Positions 1 to 10,869 of a stretch of 64,000 nt of DNA are shown piece by piece. The translations under genes and the position numbers were made by a program. The stretch is from Favolaschia claudopus (lineage: Eukaryota > Basidiomycota > Agaricomycetes > Agaricales > Mycenaceae), in contig JAWWNJ010000082.1 of assembly GCA_037176885.1 (NCBI GenBank), forward strand, positions 248,001 through 312,000. Reading direction: 5' to 3'. The notes beneath the pieces were generated by a model. That model was not told where the DNA came from, did not search any database, and saw nothing but the letters and a program-made list of their open reading frames with translations. How positions within the stretch are numbered: position 1 is the stretch's first letter; each line of letters begins with the position of its first letter.

Positions 1-999
1 ACGGTCCCGGCCCGAGCAAGCCGGGCACTATCTTTGGATCTGTTTAGTTTCGAAGCTTCGAGACTGATGAACCTGCTTTCACTGCGATTTCCAAGCAAAT
101 CTCACTGTAATCGGCCTCACCGTCTAACATTGAACAAGTTCCAGAGCTGCGAGTTTGCGACAACGGTAATCTCGAATACCTGTCACCGAATCACAATCCA
201 CTGCACCTGCGGCACAAACTTGAACTGCCATTGAAAATTCAAAATGTCTAACCTTGTCTAACATTCTCAAAGTACACAACGGCAATCCGGATTCAAATGG
301 AACGTTCACAGTCCCCGTTGAGTCCTATCTGGCTGGTGTTTTTCGAGACCGGGCATCTCGGACCTGGCCGCACGGACTCGGGTATGTGAATTGGACGTTG
401 CCGGTCAAGCCCCGGTTTAGCTGAGTCTGGGGACGCCTCAAGTAGCCCATGGATGCTTTTCTGAGTAAAATTGGAGGTTTGTGAAGCATCGCTGCGTCAT
501 CTGCGAGGGACTACTGGTACTGGAGGCCACTGTGACTCGGAATCTCCCGGAAATCTCCGGAATGGAATATGTTTGCAGTTGTTTGTGTTTACTTGCTCCT
601 GACCCAAAAGTTTCTCGTCGCTGTCCTCGTCGTCGACGACGTTCAAGATGCCAGAACCGCACACAGAATGTCTAGCGAGCCGTATCATGGCCTGCGTTGT
701 GGATGTCGCGCGTTCCCGAAAAGGAAATTCGCAAACACTGCGCACGTCCTCCTTACGCTAAGGCATCCGTCGCCAAGGCGTACTCCGTCGCCCTTTTTGT
801 CTAGCTTTATAGCTGGGGCTCGCGCACGGACCTCTTGTTTGTTTGCGCATTGACTGCCGGGGGAGAAAAATCAAATATTCAACAAGCATAGTCGCGTTTT
901 CCCGTGACTTGACGCGTCGTTTGGGCAAGGGAGGTGGGGGACGTGTTGGGGGAGCTCAGAGAAGTTGAGGGACGCGTCGAGACGCGTTAATTAGCGTGT

Positions 1000-3560
1000 T
1001 TTCATGCGTTTTTAGAGGTCAAAGCGAAATATATTCAATTTCTACCAAGGTACAAGTCCGTGGTTCAGACGCCGCGTGGAATCGCGCCAAGTCCCACCCG
1101 TTCAAAGCAATAAGTTGAGCTCGATTTGCTGAAGTGGTCGGCCGCGGGACGTCGATACGTCGTGTCTTGCAATTTTTGGATGCGCCGTTTTTGAAGGAGA
1201 GTCAAAATATCTTCGAATTTGAACTGAGTTGAACCTGTCGAATCAAATCAAATCAGAATCGAACGAAGGTAAAGCAAGGAGAACCTTACCGTGAGGATTA
1301 TTGCTTGCGGGAACTCGATACTTCGTGTCAACTCCATATTTGCCGTCTCTTCAAGCCGCCGCTTTCGAGCTGAGTTGAAATTTGTTGAGCAAAAGTACTG
1401 CGGAGATGCACTTACCGGCCAGATCGTCGCTCGCGGGAGCTCGATACGTCGTGTAATCGCAATTTCTGACCCTGAGAGCTGTTAATTTAAGCACAACTGT
1501 GGTTCTGTTCAATTTGGTGTGAAAAACACACGTCAGAGTTGAACAGCAATGAACCCGCCAGTTGGATCGTCGCTCGCGGGAAGACGATACGTCGTGTCGG
1601 CGCAAAATTCGAGGTATAGAGTCTGGCGCGGGAATCCAAAAGATTTGAGCTGAATGAGATTGAATCAAAGCATACTTACCTTTGCGTTCTTCCAAATGCC
1701 AAGATCTAACCCTAATTCGCTCGCGGGACACTCAAAGCTGTTTGAATCAAGAGAGGTGTCTGCAAAGAATGGCAAGTGCACATTGATAGAGCAGAATGAA
1801 TAACTTACCGAACATTTACGCCGCTCGCGGGAACGCGATCCATATAGTCATCGCTGTTGGCGCCGCCTAGAAAGAAGAGCGGCCAGAACACAGTTAAGAC
1901 TGTAAAGAAGTTGTCAGAAGATTCGTCGTGAAGGTGCACTGAACGGTGATCTGGAGGTTGAGAGGGAGCGCCGCTTTGCGGCGGGGTAGAGGTAGAAACT
2001 TGATGTGAATCAAGTGGGACGCCGTTTTGAATTTGGAGAGGCGTCGTTAGCCTGCCGGCGGCCCGAGCCCGTAGAAAAAAATCAGACCGAATCCGAATTT
2101 TAACATCAAATGAACACTTACCAACTATACGTCACGCTCGCGGGACGGTGAAATATCCAGTGGAGAGTTAGCGCCGCTGCGCGGCGCGGCGGCAGCGGCA
2201 ACCCCAACGATTCGAAGTGATTCGGGGACTCGCTGTTTGAATCGTCGGGGGTGGGGTTAGCCTGCCGGCAGCCAAAATCCGGATGAAAAAGCTCTAGAAT
2301 AGCGTCAAAATTAGGATTGAATGAACACAGAATGAAAGTACTCGAACATACCTCGACTATACTTTGGCGCCGCTGCGCGGCGCGTCGACTGCGCCGGAAG
2401 ACTCGTGGGAGAGCGGGAGAACCGCTGGATTGAGGTAGAGGACGCGGGGTTAGCCTGCCGGCGGCTGAAACTCGCGGCAAAAAGTCTGAGAGTTTGTCAG
2501 ATTAAGACAACAGAATGAACTCAAAATGCAGCGTACCTGATCCATGAGAAAGCGTTGCGCCGCTTCGCAGCGCGCTCGCAGCGACGAACGTCGTTTTGAA
2601 CTCGAGGGCGTCGGATTGCCTGCCGGCGGCCAATTTCGCCTACAAAAACTACTCGGAAAGTCTTCAAGACGTGAAGAAACAATCTCATACCTTAAGAACC
2701 TGTGAGATATAACGGTAGCGCCGCTGCGCGGCGCCGACAGTGACCCGAGACTTGCTCGGCGCAGTGGCAACGTTGCATTGAAGTGAGAGAGTCGTGGGTT
2801 TGCCTGCCGGCGGCCAAAACGCGTTCAAAACCTGCTCAAAAAGACCGTCAGAATACACGGTCAGAGGACAAATGTTGAGTGGCTCACATATAAAAAGTTG
2901 CTGAAGATCGACGCCGCTTCTCGGCGCGCGCTCTCTATTTAGAAGCTCAGACCAGCGGGTCGTGGACGATGTTGAAGTGCGAATCGAGGGCGAGGGTGCC
3001 TGCCGGCGGCCGAAACGAGCTCGAAAGTCTACCGAAAAGGTCGTCAGAAAGACGAAAAAATGGCAAGGGATTGAGACGCATACCTTATGAACAGTAAGAG
3101 ACTCGGATAAGCGCCGGAGCTTCGCGGCGCGCTCGTGATCAAGTGGTTGAAAAGAGCACACACGCTGACTTCAGTCTGGAGTGGCGCGACTTGCCTGCCG
3201 GCCGCAAAACAGGTTGAAAAGTGCTAACGAAGGCGTTACGACAACAGAGAACGATGAACTGGAGACGAGCTAAACTTACCTGACAGAGTCGGAGAAGGTG
3301 GCGCCGCGAACTCGGCGCGTGGACGGCGCGATAGTTGTGATGGGTGGCGCGGACCGACGAATTGATTTGAGTTGATGGACATGGGGCTCGAATGGAGTCG
3401 AAGTAGACTGAGAAAGTCGTCAGTGGTGGGTTAGATGTTGAGGGAGGAACGAAGCTCACCTGTGAGTAATCGGTGTCGAGTTCAACTCGAGAACACGATG
3501 ACATGAGGGTTGGGAAAGAGGAGGTTAATGTCGAGGAAGCGCTGGATGAGCCGGTTGGGC
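1000..3560 (-). repeat. Minus-strand array of exon/intron-like modules with GC hairpins (unit 1)
   Basis: Read on the minus strand, the region alternates intron-like stretches (donors gtaagt or gtatgn) with exon-like blocks. Most right-hand introns end in GGCCGCCGGCAG followed by GC. Each exon block there carries an inverted repeat of the form GCGCCGC-loop-GCGGCGC, near 1968, 2171, 2367, 2557, 2718, 2911, 3111 and 3301, so the period is about 190 bp. The left-hand modules (about 1140-2140) instead share TCCCGCGAG before a short block and a donor. Exon-block lengths do not keep a reading frame, so a spliced structured non-coding RNA is my best reading. Splicing is inferred from consensus sites only. 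Confidence 0.6.
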
Positions 3561-4680
3561 GTTGTGGAAGAGGGAGGTGGGGAGAAAGTTGAACTTCAGT
3601 GAGGGAGAGGTGGTGGTGGTAATAAAGGAAGGAGCTGCCGTGATTTGGTTGAGTTGCGGTGCAATCAAATCAAACATTCAACAAAACACACGCACATACC
3701 CGTGTCATGGCCCTGAGCAACGCGTCTTCCGCCAATTTATTAATAGTTTCGCTTCGGTTTCGTTGTGTCCCCGCTGTTTTGGAAGGATGGACTAACACGG
3801 TCGAGTAGATCTGGAAATCGAGTCAGTCGATGTTAAGCAAACTCAAACTTAATGGATTGTGGTGGTCCTAGACGGTTGAGAACAAGGAAGCGCTAACAGC
3901 GCATCAAATAGGACTGTCAGGCTCGCGAGTCTCGCATTGGAAGCAACGAAAGATTCCAGATCCAAATGAAAATCAACCAGAAGGTAATATTCATTCTAAC
4001 GGGACAAAAATGAAGGGCAAGAAAGCTCACCTGAACATGAACGGCCCAGCTTAATGCTACAATCTAAGTAGGAAGCGACAGAGGCGACGATCGATTTGTA
4101 GATTCGCGTGTCTCGCGTCGTAAAGCAACAAAAGATTCTAAATCCAGCCGAAGATCTTGATTCCACAAAGAAACGAAAATAAAGAGCAAGAGAGCCCACC
4201 TAAAGTAAACGGCCCAGATCTATTCTACAATCTAAGTAGGAAGCGACAGGAGGGACGGTCGATTTGTGAACCAGTTATTTTTGCAACTTTGACCGCCTGA
4301 AGTCGGGGGTCGGCGGCGCCGCACGAGTCAAATGACGTTGCCAATGTTTGCAGATCCAACGTGTCGATTGACGAGAACGGGATCCCACAGCCAAAGATAG
4401 TTTTGTGTAAGCGAACGCGCCGAATGTTGAACTGATATCAATCTGAGCCGGCCAATTTCGCTAAAGAGACCTTCACGAAACGCGCTGGCAGGCTGAATGC
4501 CGAAGACTTGAATGCCGCAAAGTCAAAGCGATATGCCGTCGAGGTACCGCGAAGATAACAGATAAAAAATTTGTCGGAGATGGCGGTCAAGAGCAAGCCG
4601 GGGGCAAACGCTGCCAAATAGTTTTTGACAGCTCAACGCCGGCGTCCAGAATAGGAAGGCGACCACTCTTGTCCTCTTCC
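3560..4680. other. Central region between the divergent module arrays (unit 1)
   Basis: The minus strand of about 3570-3640 is a pyrimidine-rich tract typical of a fungal core promoter or 5' leader, placed just upstream of the minus module array. Two sub-blocks near 4020-4075 and 4190-4260 share the phrase CTACAATCTAAGTAGGAAGC and look like a local duplication. I see no convincing gene. Equivalent regions lie at about 13430-14550 and 23530-24650. Confidence 0.4.
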
Positions 4681-7335
4681 TCCATCATCGATTTTGGTTT
4701 CGCTGGGGTTTTTGGGCAGTAACAACTCAGGTGAGTACTCGTATACTTTCTGAACTGACTCGAACGCTAATTCGCTCGAAATAGCCGCTCAGGGTTGCAC
4801 AAACGGCGGAAACGGCAAATGCAGCAATTTCGTGAAAACGCGGTTCAGAAGGTCAGGGTCTGGTCTGTGTCAGCGGAAGTCACCCAAAATAGATTTTATG
4901 GATACGCCGAGGATTTGGAAATGCTGTTAGAGCGAAAAGAGCGGCGGAGAATGGTCAGGGAAATCTGGTGCGTTTTCCCATATCTCGCTTATTTCGCGGT
5001 ACGTTTGTGACTCGTCCTAATTTTAGCTGGAGAAAGTTGTTTTTTGAAGCTCTGTATGTGAGCTGGGCAACTCTCTGCTGCCTAGCCCATCCATGACTCG
5101 ATAATCGCGACTCGACCGTTTTCCAGCATTCCGGATTTCAGAGTGAAGACTCAGGGATTCGGCGGAAATGAGTTACGGAATCTGACTAGAAGCATCAAAT
5201 ACGCATGGAAACGGGTGCGTGGCCTCCTTTCGAACGTCGCTGCTGGGCTGTGAATATTTTAGGCCATTTCCACTATCAGCGATGACCCTCCCTGGCGCTG
5301 CTTCCTCCCACCCAAACTTCCGGGTCGGCTTTCTGACTCATGTCTTCATTCCCGCGGAACCCGACACGGATCTCCCAACTAAGCTGGATCTTCAGGGTGG
5401 TTGGTTGGTCACTGGGCGGAGACGGAAATAGCTCGAGGAGGGTATATAAGCCCTGCGTGTTTGGGTTGTCAGCAATCTCCCTCTTTCCTTCCCCCCACCA
5501 TCTACTCTGACTATTCCAACTCATATTCGCCCACTCTTGCCTCGCCGTCGCCCTCAACACTGCCCTCTCCTCGACACCGTCGACGCTGATGAGTTCGACG
5601 TTCAACTTCAGCTCGACTCTTCGTTCCGTGCACTGATGATCTTGTTCCCTATTTCAGGTCGTTCGTCTATAACGTCTCTCGTCTCGGTTGGTTGGATTGG
5701 AGGTGGAAGTTGTCGAGTGGCGCGCCGCGCTCATGGGTCGTCGGGCATCGTGGTGAGTCCACGCCGTCGCTGTCTTCGTTTCAGACCACCACTGACCTAT
5801 CACACTGCCGTTCAGTTATGTTGATGTTCGAGAGGTATGTATCTTACCCTGACTCTATCATCGATGCTCTTTCAGTTGACTCACTTTCATAGTACATACA
5901 TGTACATGTTCATACTTCGAAGTGAGTTAATCCCTCTTTCAATGCCGTTCTCTTCAACTCTAATCAACTTCCTTCTTGACCAGTACTATCCTTTTCACCT
6001 TTCATGCCGGCGCTCGATGAGATGTACATTGTGACTGGTTAGGGTATCGGTGAGTACGTCTGAGTTCTTCTCTTCAAACTTTCATTGACCTTTTAACTGG
6101 TCCTTCCCAGTGCTTATGAACTAAGATAGATATACATTTCGACTGGTTAGGGCAGCGGTGAGTGAGTTAATCTATTCAAGTTTATCTTGACTTCAACCTC
6201 GACGTTGACCTTGATCTTTCATTAGGTTTAACATAACCGTGTGCTACTAGTATCTGCAAAGAGATACACGCTTCGACTGTTCGGGTAACGAGGTAAGTGT
6301 ATTCTATTCAAGTTTATCTCAATCGACGTTGACCCTCGATCTTCCAATACTAATTAGGTATATCACAACCGAGTGCTATCTGCAATGAGATGCACATTTC
6401 GACTGGTTGGAGCAACAAGGTAAGTGTATTCTATTCAACTTGGATTTGAAGCTCTTAAACTGACGGGTTCGAAGCTCGATAGATGTCAGTTCATAATCGA
6501 GTGCTATCTGCAACGAGATGCACATTTCGACTGGTTGGTCTACAAGGTAAGTGCATTCATTAATATTCAATCTGAAGTCGAAGCTCTTCAACTGACGGGT
6601 TTGAAGCTCAATAGATTCAGTTCATAGTCGAGTGCTATCTGAGATGCACATTTCGACTGGTTGGAGCAGCACGGTGAGTTCATCCAGTCTTAACTTTTAA
6701 AGCTTACCATTGAATGGAGTTATGCAGATTCAATTTGTATGCTCTGTATCGCACCAAGCTGCATCTCGTGAGTGCAGCCTTAATTCCGTTTCTTTGAGTC
6801 TCCTTTGTCTCGATCTGCACCTTGCCTTGATTTCGTTCTCTTCGACTCGACTTTGTACAAAATTGTACTATCAATGTTTACTCCTTCTTTGTAGTTTTCT
6901 GTACCTTTCGCACTCGCCGCTAGCTGAATCTCTCAAGGTATGCATTTTCCGTTGAACTGAAATTTCATTCAAAAGTGACACTTCTTGTATTCAGTTCTCT
7001 TCATGCGCTATGCACCGCACCAAGCTGCATTTGGTGGGTTCTAGTTTTATTGCATTTCTTTACTTGGCGAGCGTTTCGAGGCGTTTCTTGCCGTATGTAA
7101 TTCACTTCCTTTCTTCGAGTTTCGTGCTGTTTCGACTTGACCTGACGATATTGCTCCGATTGAAGTCTTTTTGATTCTTCCTCTATGTGACTCGTTGACG
7201 ATCTTTACAGTGTGCCTTAAATCTAGCTTAATAGCGGCCGAGTTCGTGTGAGTAAATGCTTTTCATTGACTTCAAGTTGTAACGTTGCTTTTGGATTCAC
7301 GCGGGGTTTAGAAGCAAAATCAATATAGTTACTAT
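4680..7335 (+). repeat. Plus-strand array of short exon/intron-like modules (unit 1)
   Basis: A possible upstream exon ends near 4730 at CTCAG|gtgagt, with an acceptor near 4783. Downstream of the TATA box the region repeats a cassette of about 100-130 bp. Its exon-like block contains GATGCACATTTCGACTGGTT, followed by gtaagt or gtgagt, an intron-like stretch of about 55 bp and a tag acceptor. I count six such cassettes (blocks near 6010, 6130, 6270, 6390, 6515 and 6645). A second cassette type with GCACCAAGCTGCAT occurs near 6755 and 7020. Exon-like blocks measure about 62-64 bases and do not share a frame, so a spliced non-coding RNA is more likely than a protein. Splicing is not proven. Confidence 0.55.
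5443..5449 (+). promoter_or_regulatory. TATA box of the plus-strand module array (unit 1)
   Basis: TATATAA lies in GAGGGTATATAAGCCC and is followed 30-90 bases later by a long CT-rich leader. Box and leader are kept in the diverged unit 3, which suggests function. Transcription would run rightward into the modular region. Confidence 0.65.
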
Positions 7336-9256
7336 CTACGAACAAGGTATGTACGTAGTGCACGACATTGTTCCTCAAGGCGTTCCGCTGACTTGAGAAT
7401 CTGCAGGGCAGAAACGGCGGCGCGCGCTTTGTGGATAGCGAGTCTGCCGAGCTCCGCCCCAGCGCGACGCCTCCGTGAGCGCGAGTGTCGGGATGCCCTC
7501 GGTGTAGGCGGGCGGCGTTTCGAAAGATGGGAGGGAGACGGTGCGGTGGAGTGTCGGTAGTCGGCGGTGGCGACGAGGCGGGAGCGGCTGCGGGTTTCGG
7601 GGGATGGGAGAGAGACGGTGCGCTGAGGCGGGCGCGGGATGCGTTTGGGAGATGCGAGGGAGATGGTGCGCCGAGCCGTGGAGTCGCTGGCAGCGGCGGC
7701 GAGGCGGGAGACGACGAAGGAATAGAGTAGATAGACGTACCGTAAATTTCCCTGAGCTCTCCATTTGTCCCCGAGGTGCGTTTCCTTTCCCTTTCTCTCT
7801 GTTCTTCCGTTAACGATAAGATAGATTAAACTAGGATTGAGAATAGTCACTATAAGTAGAGTGAAGTAAGAACAGCGCGCACCTCGAAGGTAAGCACGGC
7901 TGCGAGGCGCGACACAACACGGCGGCATGGGATAAAATGAGGGCAGCGTCGAAGGCGTCGAAGTTGGTGACGATGGTAACGCGGAGTCGCAATGGTCGAG
8001 TCGAGCGCGGCGCTGACTCAATCCGCCCGCCTTGAGCCGCGTCTAAATAGGATAAGTAACAGCCGTGAGATGGCGTAGGGCATGACACTTGCTTGAGGGT
8101 AACTTACGAGCTCTTTCTTCATAGGTGCCATCTGTGCTTTGATAATATCAATATCCAATGGGCTGCCTCTGCGTCAGAATTGTTAATGCGGTGAGGGAAC
8201 CGACATACGAGGGTTCAACACATTGACGTTTGCGGGGAACAGCATCGTCTGGGGCTTTCGGGGCGGGGCGTTTCAGGGATGGAGAAGTGGTAGAGGCCGG
8301 CTTCGAAGGTCCAGGTTCGGTGGTTTTCGGCACGGGGGTCGGCTTGGAACTAGAAGGTGTTACGGGTTTCTTGTTTTTCTTTGACGAAGAGGCAGTCGAA
8401 GGCGAGGGTGACGACTTTGGTGCCTTCGTGAAATCAAGACGAGGCAGAGGGGCAGAGATGGATTGAGCACTTGGTGCGTTAAAGGAAGCGGTAGCAGCAC
8501 GATGGGTCTTGAGCTCCTTAGCGCGCGCGGCTAGCATGGAGGATAGAGCTTGTTTATTCAGAGGAGCAGCGGCAGCAAGGTCGGGTGACTGAGGCGAAAC
8601 CTGAGATTTCTTGGCATCCGCCGCAGAGGGTTGGCTCGAGCCGGCGGGCGGCGAAGAAAGGCCAGCCGGCTCGGACTCTTGATTCGAACGAGTAGACGAC
8701 GGAGCCGAAACTCGGGGTTTCTTGGTGTTATCCGGTCCCGTCGTCTCATCCCCAGCCTTCCGCTTAAAGGTCTTGCTCGCCGTCCTTTTCTTCGAAGCAA
8801 CAATTCCCTCCAAAATTTCTTTCGCGGAACCAACTAACAGAATCAGGATCCGCGCAGCTAATTGAATGGAAACTGGACCTACTTAGCCTTGGTTTGGTTG
8901 ACTTGAGAAACCAAGAGACCTGGGAGTTGTTGGGGCGGGCCCATAGAACATGGGTTTCATGAGTGGGATGCACGACGGGTTGGGCACCGGCACGCCAGAG
9001 CGTCCACTTGTCCGAACAGCGACCCCAGAGGCCAGGGGACGCTGTGTCAAGGTAAATGTCGCCAACGGCGCCAACCGATTCAGATGGCGGTCCTTGACCT
9101 TGAAATTCGTCATAATAGATCTTTGTTGTGCTGTCAGGGTCGGCAGAGAGCGAGAAGGAACGGTTTTGACACGTCGGCTGATTCTGCATGTTAGTTCAGA
9201 GTGCACATTGCGAGGTCGGTCCAACTTACAGCGTTTGTGGAATTCGGGTTGCTCAT
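7332..9256 (-). CDS. Repeat-borne protein with GDIYLDT motif and Ser/Pro/Lys-rich tail (unit 1)
   Basis: A spliced minus-strand gene starts at the ATG at 9256, just downstream of a 5'-leader intron. Confident exons are 9256-9230, 9183-8883, 8833-8209 and 8168-8108; their phases join cleanly for 338 codons. The N-terminal part (about residues 10-110) holds GAVGDIYLDTASPGLW, then DKWTLWRAG and an HPTHETHVLW stretch, a pattern I associate with an uncharacterised agaricomycete family. Residues 120-320 are low-complexity Ser/Pro/Ala/Lys with basic clusters (KRK, RKRQ), suggesting a nuclear, disordered tail. Beyond 8108 the exon chain is uncertain; a conserved block with NGRTERKGKETHLGDKWRA near 7750-7810 and a last block SAERLEEQ before the stop at 7332 are probably included. 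Function is unknown. Confidence 0.6.
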
Positions 9257-10869
9257 AATTCTACAAAGAGTAAGAACGGAGAATTTAGCTCGAATACTAG
9301 CAGCTTACCGGAAATTTGAGAATCCAAGAGCCAGTCAGTTCTAGATGCCAGGAAATGAGTAAATCTATCGCCCTTGAAGTTGCTATTGCTGTTGCTTGGA
9401 CCAGTGACCGCATATGAAACGATTCGTCCTCAAGACCAGGAATCACAAAGAAAAGAAGGTTGTGATTATGGGCCCATCGCCTCTCCCGGAGCTTCGAAGT
9501 AAACGCATCTATTTACAGTCGACTCGTCTTCGTCTGCAAAATTCTCGACACTACACCCCTCTACACTCGGTGATACGAGAGCACTTTCATGGCTATCCCA
9601 ATCGTAACACCTCAAGTTGGGAACCGTATAATATCTGGTATCCCAGCTTGATTCCATACGAAAAACTCGGCACGATATCTCGCCAAACTGGCGAATTATA
9701 CCTATCCCCCGGCTATCCCCCATGCCCCTCCCTAACAACTCCCAAAGTCAGAGAAAGACTTACAGACACATTTGGTAGCAATTTGAGGGTGATAGGCCGC
9801 AATACCCTGGTCGAAAACGCGTCCTTGAGCAGGAGGGATGCACTGGCAAATGTAGGTTCGGAACAAGCCCACGGTCCCGGCCCGAGCAAGCCGGGCACTA
9901 TCTTTGGATCTGTTTAGTTTCGAAGCTTCGAGACTGATGAACCTGCTTTCACTGCGATTTCCAAGCAAATCTCACTGTAATCGGCCTCACCGTCTAACAT
10001 TGAACAAGTTCCAGAGCTGCGAGTTTGCGACAACGGTAATCTCGAATACCTGTCACCGAATCACAATCCACTGCACCTGCGGCACAAACTTGAACTGCCA
10101 TTGAAAATTCAAAATGTCTAACCTTGTCTAACATTCTCAAAGTACACAACGGCAATCCGGATTCAAATGGAACGTTCACAGTCCCCGTTGAGTCCTATCT
10201 GGCTGGTGTTTTTCGAGACCGGGCATCTCGGACCTGGCCGCACGGACTCGGGTATGTGAATTGGACGTTGCCGGTCAAGCCCCGGTTTAGCTGAGTCTGG
10301 GGACGCCTCAAGTAGCCCATGGATGCTTTTCTGAGTAAAATTGGAGGTTTGTGAAGCATCGCTGCGTCATCTGCGAGGGACTACTGGTACTGGAGGCCAC
10401 TGTGACTCGGAATCTCCCGGAAATCTCCGGAATGGAATATGTTTGCAGTTGTTTGTGTTTACTTGCTCCTGACCCAAAAGTTTCTCGTCGCTGTCCTCGT
10501 CGTCGACGACGTTCAAGATGCCAGAACCGCACACAGAATGTCTAGCGAGCCGTATCATGGCCTGCGTTGTGGATGTCGCGCGTTCCCGAAAAGGAAATTC
10601 GCAAACACTGCGCACGTCCTCCTTACGCTAAGGCATCCGTCGCCAAGGCGTACTCCGTCGCCCTTTTTGTCTAGCTTTATAGCTGGGGCTCGCGCACGGA
10701 CCTCTTGTTTGTTTGCGCATTGACTGCCGGGGGAGAAAAATCAAATATTCAACAAGCATAGTCGCGTTTTCCCGTGACTTGACGCGTCGTTTGGGCAAGG
10801 GAGGTGGGGGACGTGTTGGGGGAGCTCAGAGAAGTTGAGGGACGCGTCGAGACGCGTTAATTAGCGTGT

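Larger units (their letters stand above)
1..9870. repeat. Tandem 9.87-kb repeat, unit 1
   Basis: This is the first of three head-to-tail units; the sequence beginning at 1 recurs at 9871, 19742 and 29815. The phase is arbitrary because the array continues off the left edge. Inside the unit are a minus-strand hairpin-module array (about 1000-3560), a central CT-rich promoter-like region (about 3560-5470), a plus-strand module array (about 5470-7330) and a minus-strand spliced gene (7332-9256). Bases 1-1000 and 9260-9870 hold the 5' side of the next gene and the far end of the module array; I see no gene there. No reverse transcriptase, transposase or rRNA is visible, so the nature of the unit is unknown. 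Confidence 0.95.

Noticed and set aside
1705..1716. Telomere-type CTAACCCTAA
   Set aside because: Only about one and a half repeats occur, once per unit, so there is no telomeric tract.
1000..3560. Protein-coding gene made of repeated exons (minus strand)
   Set aside because: Exon-like block lengths do not keep a frame and the diverged unit 3 has stop codons in blocks that are open in unit 1. Long open frames arise partly by reading through introns.
5820..7330. CRISPR-like array (regular short repeats)
   Set aside because: The repeats are longer, diverged and bounded by GT/AG splice-like sites in a eukaryotic genome, with no cas genes.
7485..7813. Gly/Arg-rich plus-strand open frames
   Set aside because: They lie opposite the GC-rich, Pro/Arg-rich tail region of the minus-strand gene and reflect its composition. 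The frame is not kept in unit 3.
9414..9917. 167-codon plus-strand open frame, identical in three units
   Set aside because: Identity only reflects the tandem repeat. It overlaps the 5' leader side of the minus-strand gene, has no domain and no splice or promoter context.
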